Numbered from the stretch's first letter, positions 1 to 9,233 are shown. The stretch: DNA of 64,000 nucleotides from Subtercola sp. Z020 (GCF_002931235.1 NZ_PSTT01000040.1:24303-88302), one strand, 5' to 3'. A program made the numbers and translations. Notes: generated by a model from the sequence alone, not told the origin.

Positions 1-792
1 ACCGTGCAGAGCCAGAACACCATCTCGGCGACGCTCGGTTCGACGCAGCTGATCAGCGGCCTGATCGCCGGCCTGATCGGGCTCATCCTCGTGGTGCTGT
101 ACTCGATCGCCCAGTACCGCGTGCTCGGCGCCGTGACGATCGCGTCGCTCATCGTCGCGGCCGTGGCCACCTACCTCGTCGTCGACCTGCTCTCCTGGCG
201 CGCCGGGTACCGGTTGTCCCTCGCCGGGGTCGCGGGCCTGATCGTGGCCATCGGTATCACCGCCGACTCGTTCATCGTCTACTTCGAGCGAATACGTGAC
301 GAGTTGCGTGACGGTCGGGGTCTCGAATCGTCGGTGCAGGCGGGCTGGAAGCGGGCGATCCGCACGATCTTCGCCTCCGACCTCATCAACCTGATGGCGG
401 CCGTCGTGCTCTACATCGTCGCCGTCGGCAGCGTGAAGGGCTTCGCCCTGACCCTCGGCCTCACGACGATCATCGACCTGGTGGTGGTGATGATGTTCAC
501 GCACCCGGTGATGACCCTGCTCGCGGAACTCCCGTACTTCCGTGACGGCCACAAGACGAGCGGGCTCGACCCGCGCCAGCTCGGAGCCGTGTACCGCGGC
601 CGCGCACAGTTCAAGACGCCCTCGGCCGCGGTTCCCCGCGGCAAGCAGGTCTCTGCGAGCCGCGAGGCGGCACGGCGGCAGACGATCGCGGAGCGGAAGG
701 CCGCAGGCCCGTCGACCCTCGTGATCGATCCGCCCGTCGAGACGGTCGAGCCCACGCAGGAATCCGGCCAGGGCAAGGGAGAGAAGCGCTAA
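1..792 (+). CDS. secD: Protein translocase subunit SecD, C-terminal part (5' end outside window)
   Basis: The 263 visible codons are the membrane half of SecD, which together with SecF uses the proton gradient to help the SecYEG/SecA channel export proteins. Five hydrophobic segments are visible, beginning near residue 18 of the fragment. The conserved signature GITADSFIVYFERIRDE lies between the segments, where the family carries its functional acidic residue. A charged, Glu/Lys-rich cytoplasmic tail of about 75 residues follows. The reading frame is open from the first base, so the gene is cut by the window edge. The GTG at base 4 is not a real start. The stop overlaps the secF start by one base (TAATG), so the two are surely co-transcribed and probably translationally coupled. 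Confidence 0.95.
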   Translation, partial: TVQSQNTISATLGSTQLISGLIAGLIGLILVVLYSIAQYRVLGAVTIASLIVAAVATYLVVDLLSWRAGYRLSLAGVAGLIVAIGITADSFIVYFERIRDELRDGRGLESSVQAGWKRAIRTIFASDLINLMAAVVLYIVAVGSVKGFALTLGLTTIIDLVVVMMFTHPVMTLLAELPYFRDGHKTSGLDPRQLGAVYRGRAQFKTPSAAVPRGKQVSASREAARRQTIAERKAAGPSTLVIDPPVETVEPTQESGQGKGEKR

Positions 793-1817
793 TGGCGAAG
801 TTCAGCGAGCTCGGCAACGACCTCTACACCGGCAAGCGCTCGTTCGACATCATCGGGCGCCGCAAGCTCTGGTACGCAATCGCGGGAATCCTGATCCTCA
901 TCTCCGTGGTCGGCCCGTTCCTCCGGGGCGGCTTCGTCTTCGGCATCGAGTTCAGCGGTGGTTCGCAGTTCTCGATCTCGCAGGTCTCGAACGCCTCGCA
1001 GCAGGCCGGCATCGATGCGGTGAAGTCGGTCGAACCGGCAGCCGTGCCGCTGGTCACCACGCTCGGCCAGAACGGCATCCGCATCCAGACCGACCAGCTC
1101 GACGACGCCGCCAGCAGCCAGGTGCGCGACGCTCTGGCCACGGCCTACAGCGTGCAGCCCTCCGACGTGACGATCAACTTCATCGGCCCGACCTGGGGCC
1201 AGGACATAACGGGGCAGGCGATCCGGGGCCTCCTGATCTTCATCGCACTGGCCGCCGTCTTCATGGCGATCTACTTCCGAACCTGGAAGATCGCGCTGTC
1301 GGCGATGATCGCGCTGCTCCACGACCTGGTCATCACGGCCGGAATCTACGGCATCACCGGCTTCGAGATCACGCCTGCTGCCGTCATCGGCTTCCTGACG
1401 ATCCTCGGCTACTCGCTGTACGACACCGTTGTGGTGTTCGACAAGATCCGGGAGAACACCTCCGAGTGGGGCGACAAGGCGACGCGCACCTTCGGTGAGA
1501 CGGTGAACCTCGCGGTGAACCAGACGCTGGTGCGTTCGATCAACACGTCGGTGGTGGCCATGCTCCCCGTCGCCTCGATCCTGGTGATCGGTGCGTTCGT
1601 TCTCGGGGCCGGCACCCTCCGCGACATCTCCCTGGCGCTGTTGATCGGTATCTTCGTCGGAACCTACTCGACCATCTTCATCGCGTCGCCGCTGTACGCG
1701 CAGCTGCGCGAGCGTGAGCCGAAGGTGAAGAAGATCGACCAGCGCGTCGTCTCGCAGCGGGCGAACCGCGACAAGTCGGTCGTGGCACCGGCGACGGCGG
1801 AGCAGCTCAGCGCGTAG
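792..1817 (+). CDS. secF: Protein translocase subunit SecF
   Basis: SecF is the partner of SecD in the inner-membrane complex that completes Sec-dependent export. The 341-residue protein has a first membrane segment at about 26-47, an extracytoplasmic domain to about 143, and five further segments to about 300. The family motif GYSLYDTVVVFDKIREN is at 206-222, with the conserved Asp at 211. The segment FEITPAAVIGFLTILGYS precedes it, as expected. A basic C-terminal tail follows the last segment. The ATG overlaps the secD stop by one base, which fixes the start. Length is normal for actinobacterial SecF. Confidence 0.97.
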   Translation: MAKFSELGNDLYTGKRSFDIIGRRKLWYAIAGILILISVVGPFLRGGFVFGIEFSGGSQFSISQVSNASQQAGIDAVKSVEPAAVPLVTTLGQNGIRIQTDQLDDAASSQVRDALATAYSVQPSDVTINFIGPTWGQDITGQAIRGLLIFIALAAVFMAIYFRTWKIALSAMIALLHDLVITAGIYGITGFEITPAAVIGFLTILGYSLYDTVVVFDKIRENTSEWGDKATRTFGETVNLAVNQTLVRSINTSVVAMLPVASILVIGAFVLGAGTLRDISLALLIGIFVGTYSTIFIASPLYAQLREREPKVKKIDQRVVSQRANRDKSVVAPATAEQLSA

Positions 1818-1820
1818 TGG

Positions 1821-1826
1821 GATAAT
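1821..1826 (+). promoter_or_regulatory. Possible -10 box upstream of relA
   Basis: The hexamer GATAAT lies 4 bases after the secF stop and 18 bases before the relA ATG. It resembles a sigma-70 class -10 element and could give relA its own transcript. No convincing -35 element is visible, and relA could equally be read through from secDF. Confidence 0.25.
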
Positions 1827-1844
1827 GGTGGCGGAGGCTCTCAC

Positions 1845-4100
1845 ATGACCGAAACCACGGCGCCGACCAACGCGTCGCTGCGGCGACTCGTTCCGCGACT
1901 GTTCTCCCGCGCTCAGCCGGCCGGGGCCGTCGACACGCTGATGCGCACCGTTCGGGCGAATCATCCGAAGGCCGACCTCACGATCATCGAGCGGGCCTAC
2001 ACCGTCGCCGAGCGGGCCCACGACGGACAGAAGCGCCGGAGCGGCGAGCCGTACATCACCCACCCGGTCGCCGTGGCGCAGATCCTCGCCGAGCTCGGCA
2101 TCGGCACGAAGACCATCGCGGCCGCTCTGCTGCACGACACGGTCGAAGACACCGCGTACTCTCTCGACGAGCTGCGCGCTGAGTTCGGCGACGAGGTCGC
2201 CATGCTCGTCGACGGCGTCACGAAGCTCGACAAGGTAAAGTACGGCGAGAGCGCCCAGGCCGAGACCGTACGCAAGATGATCGTGGCGATGTCGAAAGAC
2301 ATCCGCGTGCTCATCATCAAGCTCGCCGACCGCCTGCACAATGCGCGCACCTGGGGCTTCGTCTCACCGGAATCCTCGACCCGCAAGGCGCAGGAGACCC
2401 TCGAGATCTACGCCCCCCTCGCTCACCGACTGGGCATCCAGGCGATCAAGTGGGAACTCGAAGACCTCTCCTTCGCCGTGCTCTCGCCGAAGCTCTACGT
2501 CGAGATCGAGAACCTCGTTCGCCAGCGCACGCCGCAGCGCGAGGAGTACGTGCAACAGGTCATCGAGATGGTCAGCGACGACCTGAAGACCTCGAAGATC
2601 CGCGGCAAGGTGGCGGGTCGGCCGAAGCAGTACTACTCGATCTACCAGAAGATGATCGTTCGGGGGCGGGAGTTCGACGAGATCTACGATCTCGTCGGCA
2701 TCCGCGTGCTCGTCAACTCGGTGCGCGACTGTTACGCCGTGCTGGGCGCGATCCACGCCCGGTGGACCCCGATGCCGGGGCGCTTCAAGGACTACATCGC
2801 GACGCCAAAGTTCAATCTCTACCAGTCGCTGCACACGACCGTCGTCGGCCCGGGAGGCCGGGCCGTCGAGATCCAGATCCGCACGAACGAGATGCACCAG
2901 CGTGCCGAGTTCGGTGTCGCGGCGCACTGGAAGTACAAGGAACGTGTCAACTCGGGACGGGCCGGCACCACAGACGACCGCGGAGCCGACACCGACATGG
3001 CGTGGCTCGCCCGCATCTCGGACTGGCAGGCAGAGACAGTCGACCCGGGGGAGTTCCTCGACTCGCTGCGCTTCGAGATCGGCGCGAAGGAGGTCTACGT
3101 CTTCACCCCGAAGGGCCGGGTGATCGGCCTGCCCGCCGGAGCGACCCCCGTCGACTTCGCCTACGCCGTGCACACCGAAGTGGGGCACCGCACCATGGGT
3201 GCCAAGGTGAACGGGAGACTCGTTCCGCTCGAGAGCAGCCTCACCACCGGCGACGTCGTCGAGGTGTTCACCTCGAAGAACCCCGACTCGGGGCCGAGCC
3301 AGGACTGGTTGAGCTTCGTTCAGAGCCCGCGGGCCAGAAACAAGATCCGCCAGTGGTTCACCAAGGAGCGGCGCGACGAAGCGATCGAACAGGGTCGCGA
3401 CTCCATCGCCAGGGCCATGCGCAAGCAGAACCTGCCGCTGCAGAAGCTGATGAGCCAGGATGCGTTCACCGAGGTGGCCAATCAGCTCAGCTACAACAAC
3501 GTCGAGGCTTTGTATGCGGCGATCGGCGAGGGGCACGTCTCCACCCAGTCGGTGATCGAGAAGGTGCTCCAGTCGCTGCAGACCGAGGTCGAGAGCGACG
3601 ACAGTGAGATCGACGTCGGTGTCGGTCGGCGCCCGCGGTCGACCCACAGCGAATCCGGGGTGCTCGTTCGGGGTGCCCCCGACATTCTCGTCAAGCTCGC
3701 GAAGTGCTGCACGCCCGTGCCGGGCGACGAGATCATCGGCTTCGTCACCCGCGGTGCCGGGGTGTCCGTGCACCAGTCGGACTGCCACAACGTGAAGTCG
3801 CTGCTGCTCGAACCCGAGCGCATGATCGATGTGGACTGGGCGCCGTCGTCGAAGAGCGTCTTCCTCGTGCAGATCCAGGTGGAGGCGCTCGACCGCTCCG
3901 GTCTGCTGTCGGATGTGACCCGGGTTCTGAGTGAGCACCACGTCAACATCCTCTCCGCCACCGTGAGCACGTCACGCGACCGCCTCGCGATCAGCCGTTT
4001 CGTGTTCGAGATGGGTGACACGACCCACCTCGATCGTGTGCTGAACGCCGTGCGGCGCATCGATGCGGTGTACGACGTCTACCGCGTCAGCGGCGGCTGA
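1845..4100 (+). CDS. relA: Bifunctional (p)ppGpp synthetase/hydrolase, RelA/SpoT homologue
   Basis: This 751-residue protein makes and degrades the stringent-response alarmone (p)ppGpp. The HD hydrolase domain is intact: His73 in THPV and His97-Asp98 in LLHDTVEDT. The synthetase domain follows, with [19 protein letters not shown] at 312-330. RFKD at 313-316 is the RXKD form typical of bifunctional enzymes, unlike the EXDD of synthetase-only RelA. Next come a TGS domain (about 415-475), a zinc-finger-like region with [11 protein letters not shown], and a C-terminal ACT domain (from about 675). A GGAGG at 1833-1837 stands 7 bases before the ATG. In actinobacteria this is usually the only long RSH enzyme. 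Two hairpins just past the stop probably terminate its transcript. Confidence 0.97.
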   Translation: MTETTAPTNASLRRLVPRLFSRAQPAGAVDTLMRTVRANHPKADLTIIERAYTVAERAHDGQKRRSGEPYITHPVAVAQILAELGIGTKTIAAALLHDTVEDTAYSLDELRAEFGDEVAMLVDGVTKLDKVKYGESAQAETVRKMIVAMSKDIRVLIIKLADRLHNARTWGFVSPESSTRKAQETLEIYAPLAHRLGIQAIKWELEDLSFAVLSPKLYVEIENLVRQRTPQREEYVQQVIEMVSDDLKTSKIRGKVAGRPKQYYSIYQKMIVRGREFDEIYDLVGIRVLVNSVRDCYAVLGAIHARWTPMPGRFKDYIATPKFNLYQSLHTTVVGPGGRAVEIQIRTNEMHQRAEFGVAAHWKYKERVNSGRAGTTDDRGADTDMAWLARISDWQAETVDPGEFLDSLRFEIGAKEVYVFTPKGRVIGLPAGATPVDFAYAVHTEVGHRTMGAKVNGRLVPLESSLTTGDVVEVFTSKNPDSGPSQDWLSFVQSPRARNKIRQWFTKERRDEAIEQGRDSIARAMRKQNLPLQKLMSQDAFTEVANQLSYNNVEALYAAIGEGHVSTQSVIEKVLQSLQTEVESDDSEIDVGVGRRPRSTHSESGVLVRGAPDILVKLAKCCTPVPGDEIIGFVTRGAGVSVHQSDCHNVKSLLLEPERMIDVDWAPSSKSVFLVQIQVEALDRSGLLSDVTRVLSEHHVNILSATVSTSRDRLAISRFVFEMGDTTHLDRVLNAVRRIDAVYDVYRVSGG

Positions 4101-4652
4101 CGCCCGAAAGGCTGCTCGCAGCCGGTCTGCCGCACGGATCTTGTGCGGCAGGTGGTTTGCGCTCTCGAGGTGTGCGAGGCACTGCTCGAGGGTGAGCCCG
4201 GCGCGGTCGATGACGGCGGTGAGCTGAGCGAGCGACGACGCACCGAACCGCGGCGTCGTGCGGGCGAGGTCGATCGCGGTGCGGAGGAGAGACGTGACGG
4301 CTCCGCCGGGATGTCGCGTCACGTCGCCCTCGCCGAGGATCACCTCGCGAATCTGCAGCCGAGCGGTGCTCGGCTGCCGGAACCGGGCTCCGACGGGAAC
4401 ACAGCCCTCGTGCCGCAGGGGAGGGAGCGGGCGGAGACCGTAGACCCAGAGTGCGCTCTGCCGTTCGACGATCACCCGCCCGGCCAGCAGGGGAGCGATC
4501 GCCTGCAGGCGGACCAGCATCGTCTCCGGCCTGTCGACCGGAGTGAAGCCCTCGTCGACCGCCGTCAGCTCCCCGTCGAGGCGAGCGGCAGAGAGTTCGG
4601 CGAGGCTGAAGTCAGCTGACGGGAACAGAACGTCGGGGAGGAGTCGGGGCAT
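3972..4652 (-). CDS. Hypothetical protein, AbiEi-antitoxin-like
   Basis: This 226-residue protein resembles a family common in Microbacteriaceae that is usually labelled AbiEi-like or hypothetical. The N-terminus (MPRLLPDVL, then an Ala/Leu-rich helix) and the segment [19 protein letters not shown] resemble the winged-helix plus substrate-like domain layout of AbiEi proteins. No partner AbiEii nucleotidyltransferase gene lies nearby, so there is no support for a toxin-antitoxin pair. The last 42 codons (bases 3972-4100) are antisense to the 3' end of relA and run through the relA terminator hairpins. This tail looks like an accidental extension after loss of an earlier stop. It lies downstream of the DUF349 gene on the same strand. 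Function unknown. Confidence 0.7.
   Translation of the reverse strand: MPRLLPDVLFPSADFSLAELSAARLDGELTAVDEGFTPVDRPETMLVRLQAIAPLLAGRVIVERQSALWVYGLRPLPPLRHEGCVPVGARFRQPSTARLQIREVILGEGDVTRHPGGAVTSLLRTAIDLARTTPRFGASSLAQLTAVIDRAGLTLEQCLAHLESANHLPHKIRAADRLRAAFRASAAADAVDVVHRIDAPHGVQHTIEVGRVTHLEHETADREAVA
4110..4151 (+). terminator. Tandem hairpins after relA (likely terminator)
   Basis: Two perfect inverted repeats follow the relA stop codon by 10-50 bases: GGCTGC/GCAGCC (4110-4123) and CTGCCGCAC/GTGCGGCAG (4127-4151, 9 bp with a 7-base loop). A short T-containing stretch follows. Both lie inside the antisense coding sequence of the neighbouring minus-strand gene, which is unusual for coding DNA and supports a terminator role for relA. 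Confidence 0.55.
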
Positions 4653-4764
4653 GACTCCATGGTGGCGCCGACGCGCGAACCGATGACCGAGCGGCGAGGA
4701 TCTGTGGAGAAACGGGCCGAGGGGCCGGCTGTGCAGGGAGGGCCAATCGGCTTCGGGTGTTGGG

Positions 4765-4785
4765 CCCCGGGGGGTCAGCCCGGGG
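4765..4785 (-). terminator. Hairpin directly after the DUF349 gene
   Basis: A perfect 7-bp GC-only stem, CCCCGGG/CCCGGGG with a 7-base loop, starts 2 bases beyond the DUF349 stop codon on the minus strand. It is followed by no clear T-run. This is the expected place for a terminator, but its strength is uncertain. Confidence 0.4.
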
Positions 4786-4787
4786 GA

Positions 4788-6014
4788 TCAACCCAGCGCG
4801 TCGAGCCAGACCTTCCGAGCATCCAGAGCCTCTTGCAGCTCGGTGACCTTCGCAGCGTCGCCCGCCGCCTGCGCAGCGTCGATCTCGACCTGGAGCTTCG
4901 CGATGGCGTCGGTCAGCTGGCCGGCGAGGCCTTCTGCCCGAGCCTTCTTCTCCGGGTTGTTCTTCTGCCAGTAGTCCTCGTCGAGCTTGCGGACAGCTGC
5001 CTCGACTTTGCGGAGTCGTTCGTCGACGCTCTTGACCTGGTCGCGAGGGACCTTGCCGATCTCGTCCCACCGGCGCTGGATCGACGTGAGCCGGTCACGT
5101 GCCACGGTGCGGTCGGTCTCGGCGAGCAGAGGTTCCGCCTCGTCGAGCAGGGCCAGCTTCTGCGTGAGGTTGCCGGCGAACTCCTCGTCGTCTTTCGCGA
5201 CGATCTCGGTGCGGGCTGCGTAGATCAGGTCGCCTGCGGCCTTGAACTTCTCCCAGAGCGTGTCATCGACGCGCTTACCCGCGCGGCCGGCGTTCTTCCA
5301 CTCCGTGAGCAGGTCACGGTAGGCGTTGACGCCGTCAGCACCCTTCGGGATGAGCGCTTCAGCGCGCTCGACCAGCTGCTGCTTCTTGGTGCGCGCATCG
5401 CGGTGGGCGTTGTCGAGTTCGGCGAAGAACGCCTTGCGGTGGCCTTCGATGATCGTGCGGGCGTCGCGGAACCGCTTCCACAGTTCGCCGGCCTCTGTGC
5501 GGGGGAGCCGCGGCCCCTCCTGCTGGTGCTTCTGCCACCGGGCGAACAGGTCGTCGAGACGGGCGGTCACCTGCTTCCACTGGGCCTTGGCCGGGTCTTC
5601 GGCGGCAAGCGCTTCGACCTCGTCGACGATGGCAGTGCGTTCGGCGATCGCGCCGGCGAGCTGTGCCTTCGTCTCCTCCTGCTGCTTCTCGGTGAGCGAC
5701 GAGACCGACTCGGTGAGGGCCTCCACCCGCCGCTTCAGCGAGGCGAGGTCACCGACGGCGTTCGCCGTCTCGACAGCGCTCGACAGGGAGGAGACGGCCT
5801 TGCCCACGTCGGCGGCCGAAGCGCCCCGCTTGACGCGCTGTTCGAGCAGCGTCACCTGGCCTGCCAGGTCGGTGTACTTGCGCTCGAAATAGGCGAGTGC
5901 TTCCTCGGGGGTGCCATCGGGATACTGGCCGACGACGCGCTCGCCTTCGGGCTCGCGAACGTAGACCGTTCCGGTCTCGTCGACGCGTCCCCAGGGATGC
6001 TGATCACTGCTCAT
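4788..6014 (-). CDS. DUF349 domain-containing protein
   Basis: The 408-residue, highly charged, mostly helical protein carries three DUF349-type repeats. Each has the spaced Trp/Phe pattern (for example LWKRFRDARTIIEGHR, TLWEKFKAAGDLIYAAR and SIQRRWDEIGKVPRDQ) between long coiled-coil stretches. The molecular role of DUF349 proteins is not settled. No catalytic motif is visible. The start MSSDQHPWGRVDETG was chosen because it sits 13 bases after the stop of the upstream cyclophilin gene with AGGGTGA before it. An in-frame upstream extension to 6098 would run back into the cyclophilin gene. The two genes form a minus-strand operon. Confidence 0.88.
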   Translation of the reverse strand: MSSDQHPWGRVDETGTVYVREPEGERVVGQYPDGTPEEALAYFERKYTDLAGQVTLLEQRVKRGASAADVGKAVSSLSSAVETANAVGDLASLKRRVEALTESVSSLTEKQQEETKAQLAGAIAERTAIVDEVEALAAEDPAKAQWKQVTARLDDLFARWQKHQQEGPRLPRTEAGELWKRFRDARTIIEGHRKAFFAELDNAHRDARTKKQQLVERAEALIPKGADGVNAYRDLLTEWKNAGRAGKRVDDTLWEKFKAAGDLIYAARTEIVAKDDEEFAGNLTQKLALLDEAEPLLAETDRTVARDRLTSIQRRWDEIGKVPRDQVKSVDERLRKVEAAVRKLDEDYWQKNNPEKKARAEGLAGQLTDAIAKLQVEIDAAQAAGDAAKVTELQEALDARKVWLDALG

Positions 6015-6027
6015 CACGAAATTCACC

Positions 6028-6831
6028 CTACTGCACAGTGACGCTGGTGATGGTGGTCGGAACGGCGGGAGTCTCGCCGCCGCCGGTCGTGCCCGCATCG
6101 ATCACGCCGGTCTTCAGCTGGTCGAGCCCGCCGGTGACCTGGCCGAGAACGGTGTAGCCGCCTGCCGCGTCTGCGGGGATGGTCGAGTCGGCGTAGACGA
6201 TGAAGAACTGGCTGCCGTTGCTGTAGCCGTTGCCCGACTGGCGGGCCATCGCGAGGGTGCCGGCGGGGTAGACGTTGTCTGCCGGTGCGTTCTCGACGGG
6301 CCCGTACGAATAGCCGGGTCCGCCGCTGCCGTCGCCCTTGGGGTCGCCGCACTGCAGGACGAAGATGCCGGTCGTCGTGAGGCGGTGGCAGCTGAGTCCC
6401 GTGTAGAAACCGGCCTGCACGAGGGAGATGAACGACGAGACGGCCTGCGGGGCCGCCTGGCCGGCGAGGCTGATCGAGAGCGGGATGCTGTTGAGCGTGA
6501 GTGTGCCGGTCCAGTCGCGGCCTTCTGCGACGGTGGTCGGCGGCACGTCTCCGCTGTTGCTGCCGGCGTTCGGCGTCGGCTCGGCAGACGCGGTCGGGGC
6601 GGGCGTCGCCGAGGTGGAGGGAGCGGGCAGCGGCGTACCGGGCCCGCCGGAGAAGTAGAAGACCTGGACGACGATCGCGACGATGACCACGACGAGAACG
6701 ACGATCACCGAGACCAGGTTGTCGCGCCGGCGCCTCGACAGCTGCGAAGCGTGCACGGTCTGGCGCGCCTGGTAGTTGCGGAGCCGCTGCTTGGCCTCGC
6801 GCGCTTCACGGTCTGAACTGCTCGGTGCCAC
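6028..6831 (-). CDS. Membrane-anchored cyclophilin-type peptidyl-prolyl isomerase
   Basis: Cyclophilins speed cis-trans isomerisation of peptide bonds before proline. This 267-residue form has a basic cytoplasmic N-terminus, one membrane segment (about 39-60), a Pro/Ala/Thr-rich linker, and a cyclophilin domain from about 105 to the end. Active-site landmarks are present but divergent: SCHRL replaces the usual FHRV (keeping the Arg), FVLQCGD replaces FVIQGGD, and SQFFIVYAD matches the conserved SQFFI. The domain probably faces the cell exterior. GTG start with GGAGG 5 bases upstream. It is divergent from rarA across 130 bases and is the first gene of a minus-strand operon with the DUF349 gene. 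Confidence 0.92.
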   Translation of the reverse strand: MAPSSSDREAREAKQRLRNYQARQTVHASQLSRRRRDNLVSVIVVLVVVIVAIVVQVFYFSGGPGTPLPAPSTSATPAPTASAEPTPNAGSNSGDVPPTTVAEGRDWTGTLTLNSIPLSISLAGQAAPQAVSSFISLVQAGFYTGLSCHRLTTTGIFVLQCGDPKGDGSGGPGYSYGPVENAPADNVYPAGTLAMARQSGNGYSNGSQFFIVYADSTIPADAAGGYTVLGQVTGGLDQLKTGVIDAGTTGGGETPAVPTTITSVTVQ

Positions 6832-6949
6832 GAATCCTCCGTCGACGACTGTTCTGGCGCCGGAAAGCGACAGACCCCCGAGAACTTTACGGCGAATCGG
6901 GTGTCGAGCTCAAAAGACCGGCCGAAAGGCCGCTGTCGGTGGCAGCTAC

Positions 6950-6955
6950 TACCCT
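6950..6955 (+). promoter_or_regulatory. -10 box of a probable leaderless rarA promoter
   Basis: TACCCT is followed by 6 bases and then the rarA ATG at 6962, the spacing expected if transcription begins on the start codon itself. The only SD-like bases (AAGGA) abut the ATG and are too close to serve as a ribosome site. That supports a leaderless mRNA. Confidence 0.5.
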
Positions 6956-6961
6956 GAAGGA

Positions 6962-8296
6962 ATGGTCGGTACACAGCAGGGCCTCCACTCCGGAGCAGTG
7001 CCTCTTGCGGTGCGCATGCGTCCGCGCAGCCTCGATGAAGTGGCCGGTCAGAAACACCTCCTGCGTCCCGGCTCGCCGCTGGTGAACCTCGCGACAGACT
7101 CGAGTGGTTCGCAGGGGTCGGTCTCGATCATCCTGTGGGGCCCGCCGGGAACCGGCAAGACGACCCTCGCGCAGGCGATCGCCCACAGTTCGAACCGCAA
7201 GTTCGTCGAGCTCTCTGCCGTGACCGCCGGCGTTCGCGATGTGCGCCAGGTGATGGAGGAGGCTTTTCGGGCCCGCGACCTCTACGGGGTCTCGACGGTG
7301 CTCTTCCTCGACGAGATCCACCGCTTCACGAAGGCCCAGCAAGACGCGCTGCTGCCCGGGGTCGAGAACGGCTGGGTGATCCTGGTGGCCGCGACGACAG
7401 AGAACCCCTCGTTCTCGGTCATCTCCCCGCTGCTCTCCCGCTCCCTCCTTCTCACTCTCGAGCCGCTGAGCGACGACGACCTCGGCGTGCTCGTCGATCG
7501 TGCGGTGACGGATGCCCGGGGCCTCGCCGGGCGGGTGACCCTGTCTGACGACGGCAGGGCGACGATCATCCGGCTGGCGTCGGGCGACGCGCGGCGCGCG
7601 CTCACGGCGCTGGAGGCGGCGGGCACCTCTGTTCTGGCCGGCGCTGCCGAAGACGAGACTGTGCCCGAGATCACTGCGGAGGTGGTGGCCCAGGCGGTCG
7701 ACCGGGCCCTGCTGCGGTACGACCGCAACGGCGACGAGCACTACGACGTGATCAGCGCCTTCATCAAGTCGGTGCGCGGCTCAGACGCCGACGCCGCCAT
7801 CCACTACCTCGCGCGCATGATCGAGGCGGGCGAAGACCCACGGTTCATCGCCCGGCGCATCATCATCTCGGCAGCAGAAGACATCGGTATGGCCGACCCC
7901 CAGGCGCTGGTGATCGCCACCGCGGCGGCCGACGCGGTGCAGTTCATCGGAATGCCCGAGGGGCGCATCCCGCTCGCCGAAGCCGTCGTCTACCTCGCGA
8001 CCGCCCCCAAGTCGAACGCCTCCTACCTGGCGATCGACAAGGCCATCGCCGACGTGCGTGCCGGAAAGATCGGCCGGGTGCCGAAACCACTGCGCGACGC
8101 CCACTACCCCGGTGCGAAACGCCTGGGCCACGGCAAGGGCTACACGTACCCGCACGACAGCGACCTCGGGGTCGTGGCGCAGCAGTACCTGCCCGACGAA
8201 CTGACGGGCACCGAGTACTACCGGCCCACCGACCACGGCAACGAGCGGGATGTCGCGGCGCGCCTGGAGAAGATCCGCAGGATCACGAGGGGGTAG
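6962..8296 (+). CDS. rarA: Replication-associated recombination protein A (RarA/MgsA AAA+ ATPase)
   Basis: RarA is a clamp-loader-related AAA+ ATPase that acts at stalled replication forks. The 444-residue protein has Walker A GPPGTGKT at 60-67 and Walker B FLDEIHRF at 115-122. A sensor-1 segment (VAATTENPSF) and a sensor-2/arginine region (SGDARRAL) follow. The C-terminal half, with IIISAAEDIGMADPQAL and the PHDSD motif near the end, is typical of the RarA family. The start MVGTQQGLHSGAVPLAVRMRP was chosen over an upstream in-frame extension to 6776 that would be antisense to the cyclophilin gene. Convergent or overlapping genes are absent, and the unit seems monocistronic. Confidence 0.96.
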   Translation: MVGTQQGLHSGAVPLAVRMRPRSLDEVAGQKHLLRPGSPLVNLATDSSGSQGSVSIILWGPPGTGKTTLAQAIAHSSNRKFVELSAVTAGVRDVRQVMEEAFRARDLYGVSTVLFLDEIHRFTKAQQDALLPGVENGWVILVAATTENPSFSVISPLLSRSLLLTLEPLSDDDLGVLVDRAVTDARGLAGRVTLSDDGRATIIRLASGDARRALTALEAAGTSVLAGAAEDETVPEITAEVVAQAVDRALLRYDRNGDEHYDVISAFIKSVRGSDADAAIHYLARMIEAGEDPRFIARRIIISAAEDIGMADPQALVIATAAADAVQFIGMPEGRIPLAEAVVYLATAPKSNASYLAIDKAIADVRAGKIGRVPKPLRDAHYPGAKRLGHGKGYTYPHDSDLGVVAQQYLPDELTGTEYYRPTDHGNERDVAARLEKIRRITRG

Positions 8297-8308
8297 CCCC
8301 GGCTGTGG

Positions 8309-8472
8309 TAATCTTCTTGCGGCCTACTTATGGGTGTCTTTAGCGCGGCTGCGAGAGACCCCGACAGGGAACGATGACTTCTGTAGCCGAATCATCTGGT
8401 CCATCCCTCGATTTCCGTGAATATCCATGTATTCACGGGTTCACCTTTCACCACTTTATTTGAAGGATGTTT
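8309..8472 (+). promoter_or_regulatory. rpsD promoter and structured 5' leader
   Basis: TAATCT at 8309-8314 is a plausible -10 box, placing transcription start near 8321 and leaving a leader of about 150 bases before rpsD. The leader contains a perfect 9-bp hairpin, CCGTGAATA/TATTCACGG with a 6-base loop, at 8415-8438. No T-run follows the hairpin, so it is not an ordinary terminator. Ribosomal protein S4 represses its own mRNA in other bacteria by binding leader structures, so an autoregulatory RNA is plausible here. That role is inferred, not shown. Confidence 0.5.
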
Positions 8473-9102
8473 GTGTCTACCAAGTCACGTACCCGCAGCC
8501 AGACCCGCCTCTCGCGGGCCCTCGGCATTCCGCTCACGCCCAAGGCGGCCAAGTACCTCGAGAAGCGTCCCTACGCTCCGGGCGAGCACGGCCGCACCAA
8601 GCGCAAGACCGACTCCGACTACGCGGTTCGTCTGCGCGAGAAGCAGCGCCTGCGCGCCCAGTACGGCATCCGCGAGGCCCAGCTGAAGATCGCCTTCCAG
8701 GAGGCCCGTCGCGGCAGCGGCCTGACCGGTGAGAACCTGGTCGAGCTGCTCGAGATGCGTCTCGACGCGCTGGTTCTGCGTGCCGGTTTCGCCCGCACCA
8801 CCGCCCAGGCCCGCCAGCTGATCGTGCACCGTCACATCCTCGTCGACGGCGCCCGTGTCGACCGCCCGTCGTTCCGCGTCAAGCCCGGCCAGATGATCCA
8901 CGTGCACGCCCGCTCGGAGGTTCTGCCACCGTTCCAGGTCGCCGCCGCCGGTGGCCACGTCGACGTTCTGCCCAAGGTTCCGGGCTACCTGTCGGTCGAG
9001 ATCGACAAGCTGCAGGCCCGTCTCGAGCGTCGCCCGCGCCGTGCAGAGATCCCCGTGACCTGCGAAGTGCAGCTGGTCGTCGAGTACTACGCGGCTCGCT
9101 AA
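8473..9102 (+). CDS. rpsD: 30S ribosomal protein S4
   Basis: S4 is a primary 16S rRNA-binding protein that starts assembly of the small subunit body. The 209-residue sequence begins STKSRTRSQTRLSRALG and contains the S4 RNA-binding domain (about 95-160) with ARQLIVHRHILVDG and RVDRPSFRVKPG. The zinc-ligand cysteines of some S4 proteins are missing, as in other C-minus paralogues. GTG at 8473 is preferred because GAAGGA (8462-8467) lies 5 bases upstream. The ATG at 8467 overlaps that ribosome site and is therefore unlikely. Monocistronic: own promoter and leader before it, strong terminator after it. Confidence 0.96.
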   Translation: MSTKSRTRSQTRLSRALGIPLTPKAAKYLEKRPYAPGEHGRTKRKTDSDYAVRLREKQRLRAQYGIREAQLKIAFQEARRGSGLTGENLVELLEMRLDALVLRAGFARTTAQARQLIVHRHILVDGARVDRPSFRVKPGQMIHVHARSEVLPPFQVAAAGGHVDVLPKVPGYLSVEIDKLQARLERRPRRAEIPVTCEVQLVVEYYAAR

Positions 9103-9126
9103 GCACCACACTGTTACAGATACGCT

Positions 9127-9158
9127 GAGGGCGGTCCACTTCCGGGTGGGCCGCCCTC
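9127..9158 (+). terminator. rpsD terminator
   Basis: GAGGGCGGTCCAC and GTGGGCCGCCCTC form a 13-bp stem (one G-T pair) with a 6-base loop, 24 bases after the rpsD stop. The following TGTGTT is only moderately T-rich, typical of high-GC actinobacterial terminators. Confidence 0.75.
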
Positions 9159-9233
9159 TGTGTTACCACGAGAACCCTGTTCCCCTGCGAGCAGTGTTCC
9201 CCTGAGGTCGTTCTCGACGTGAAGGAGTACCCG

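Noticed and set aside
3972..4652. A type IV toxin-antitoxin pair
   Set aside because: Only an AbiEi-like protein is present. Neither neighbour is an AbiEii-type nucleotidyltransferase.
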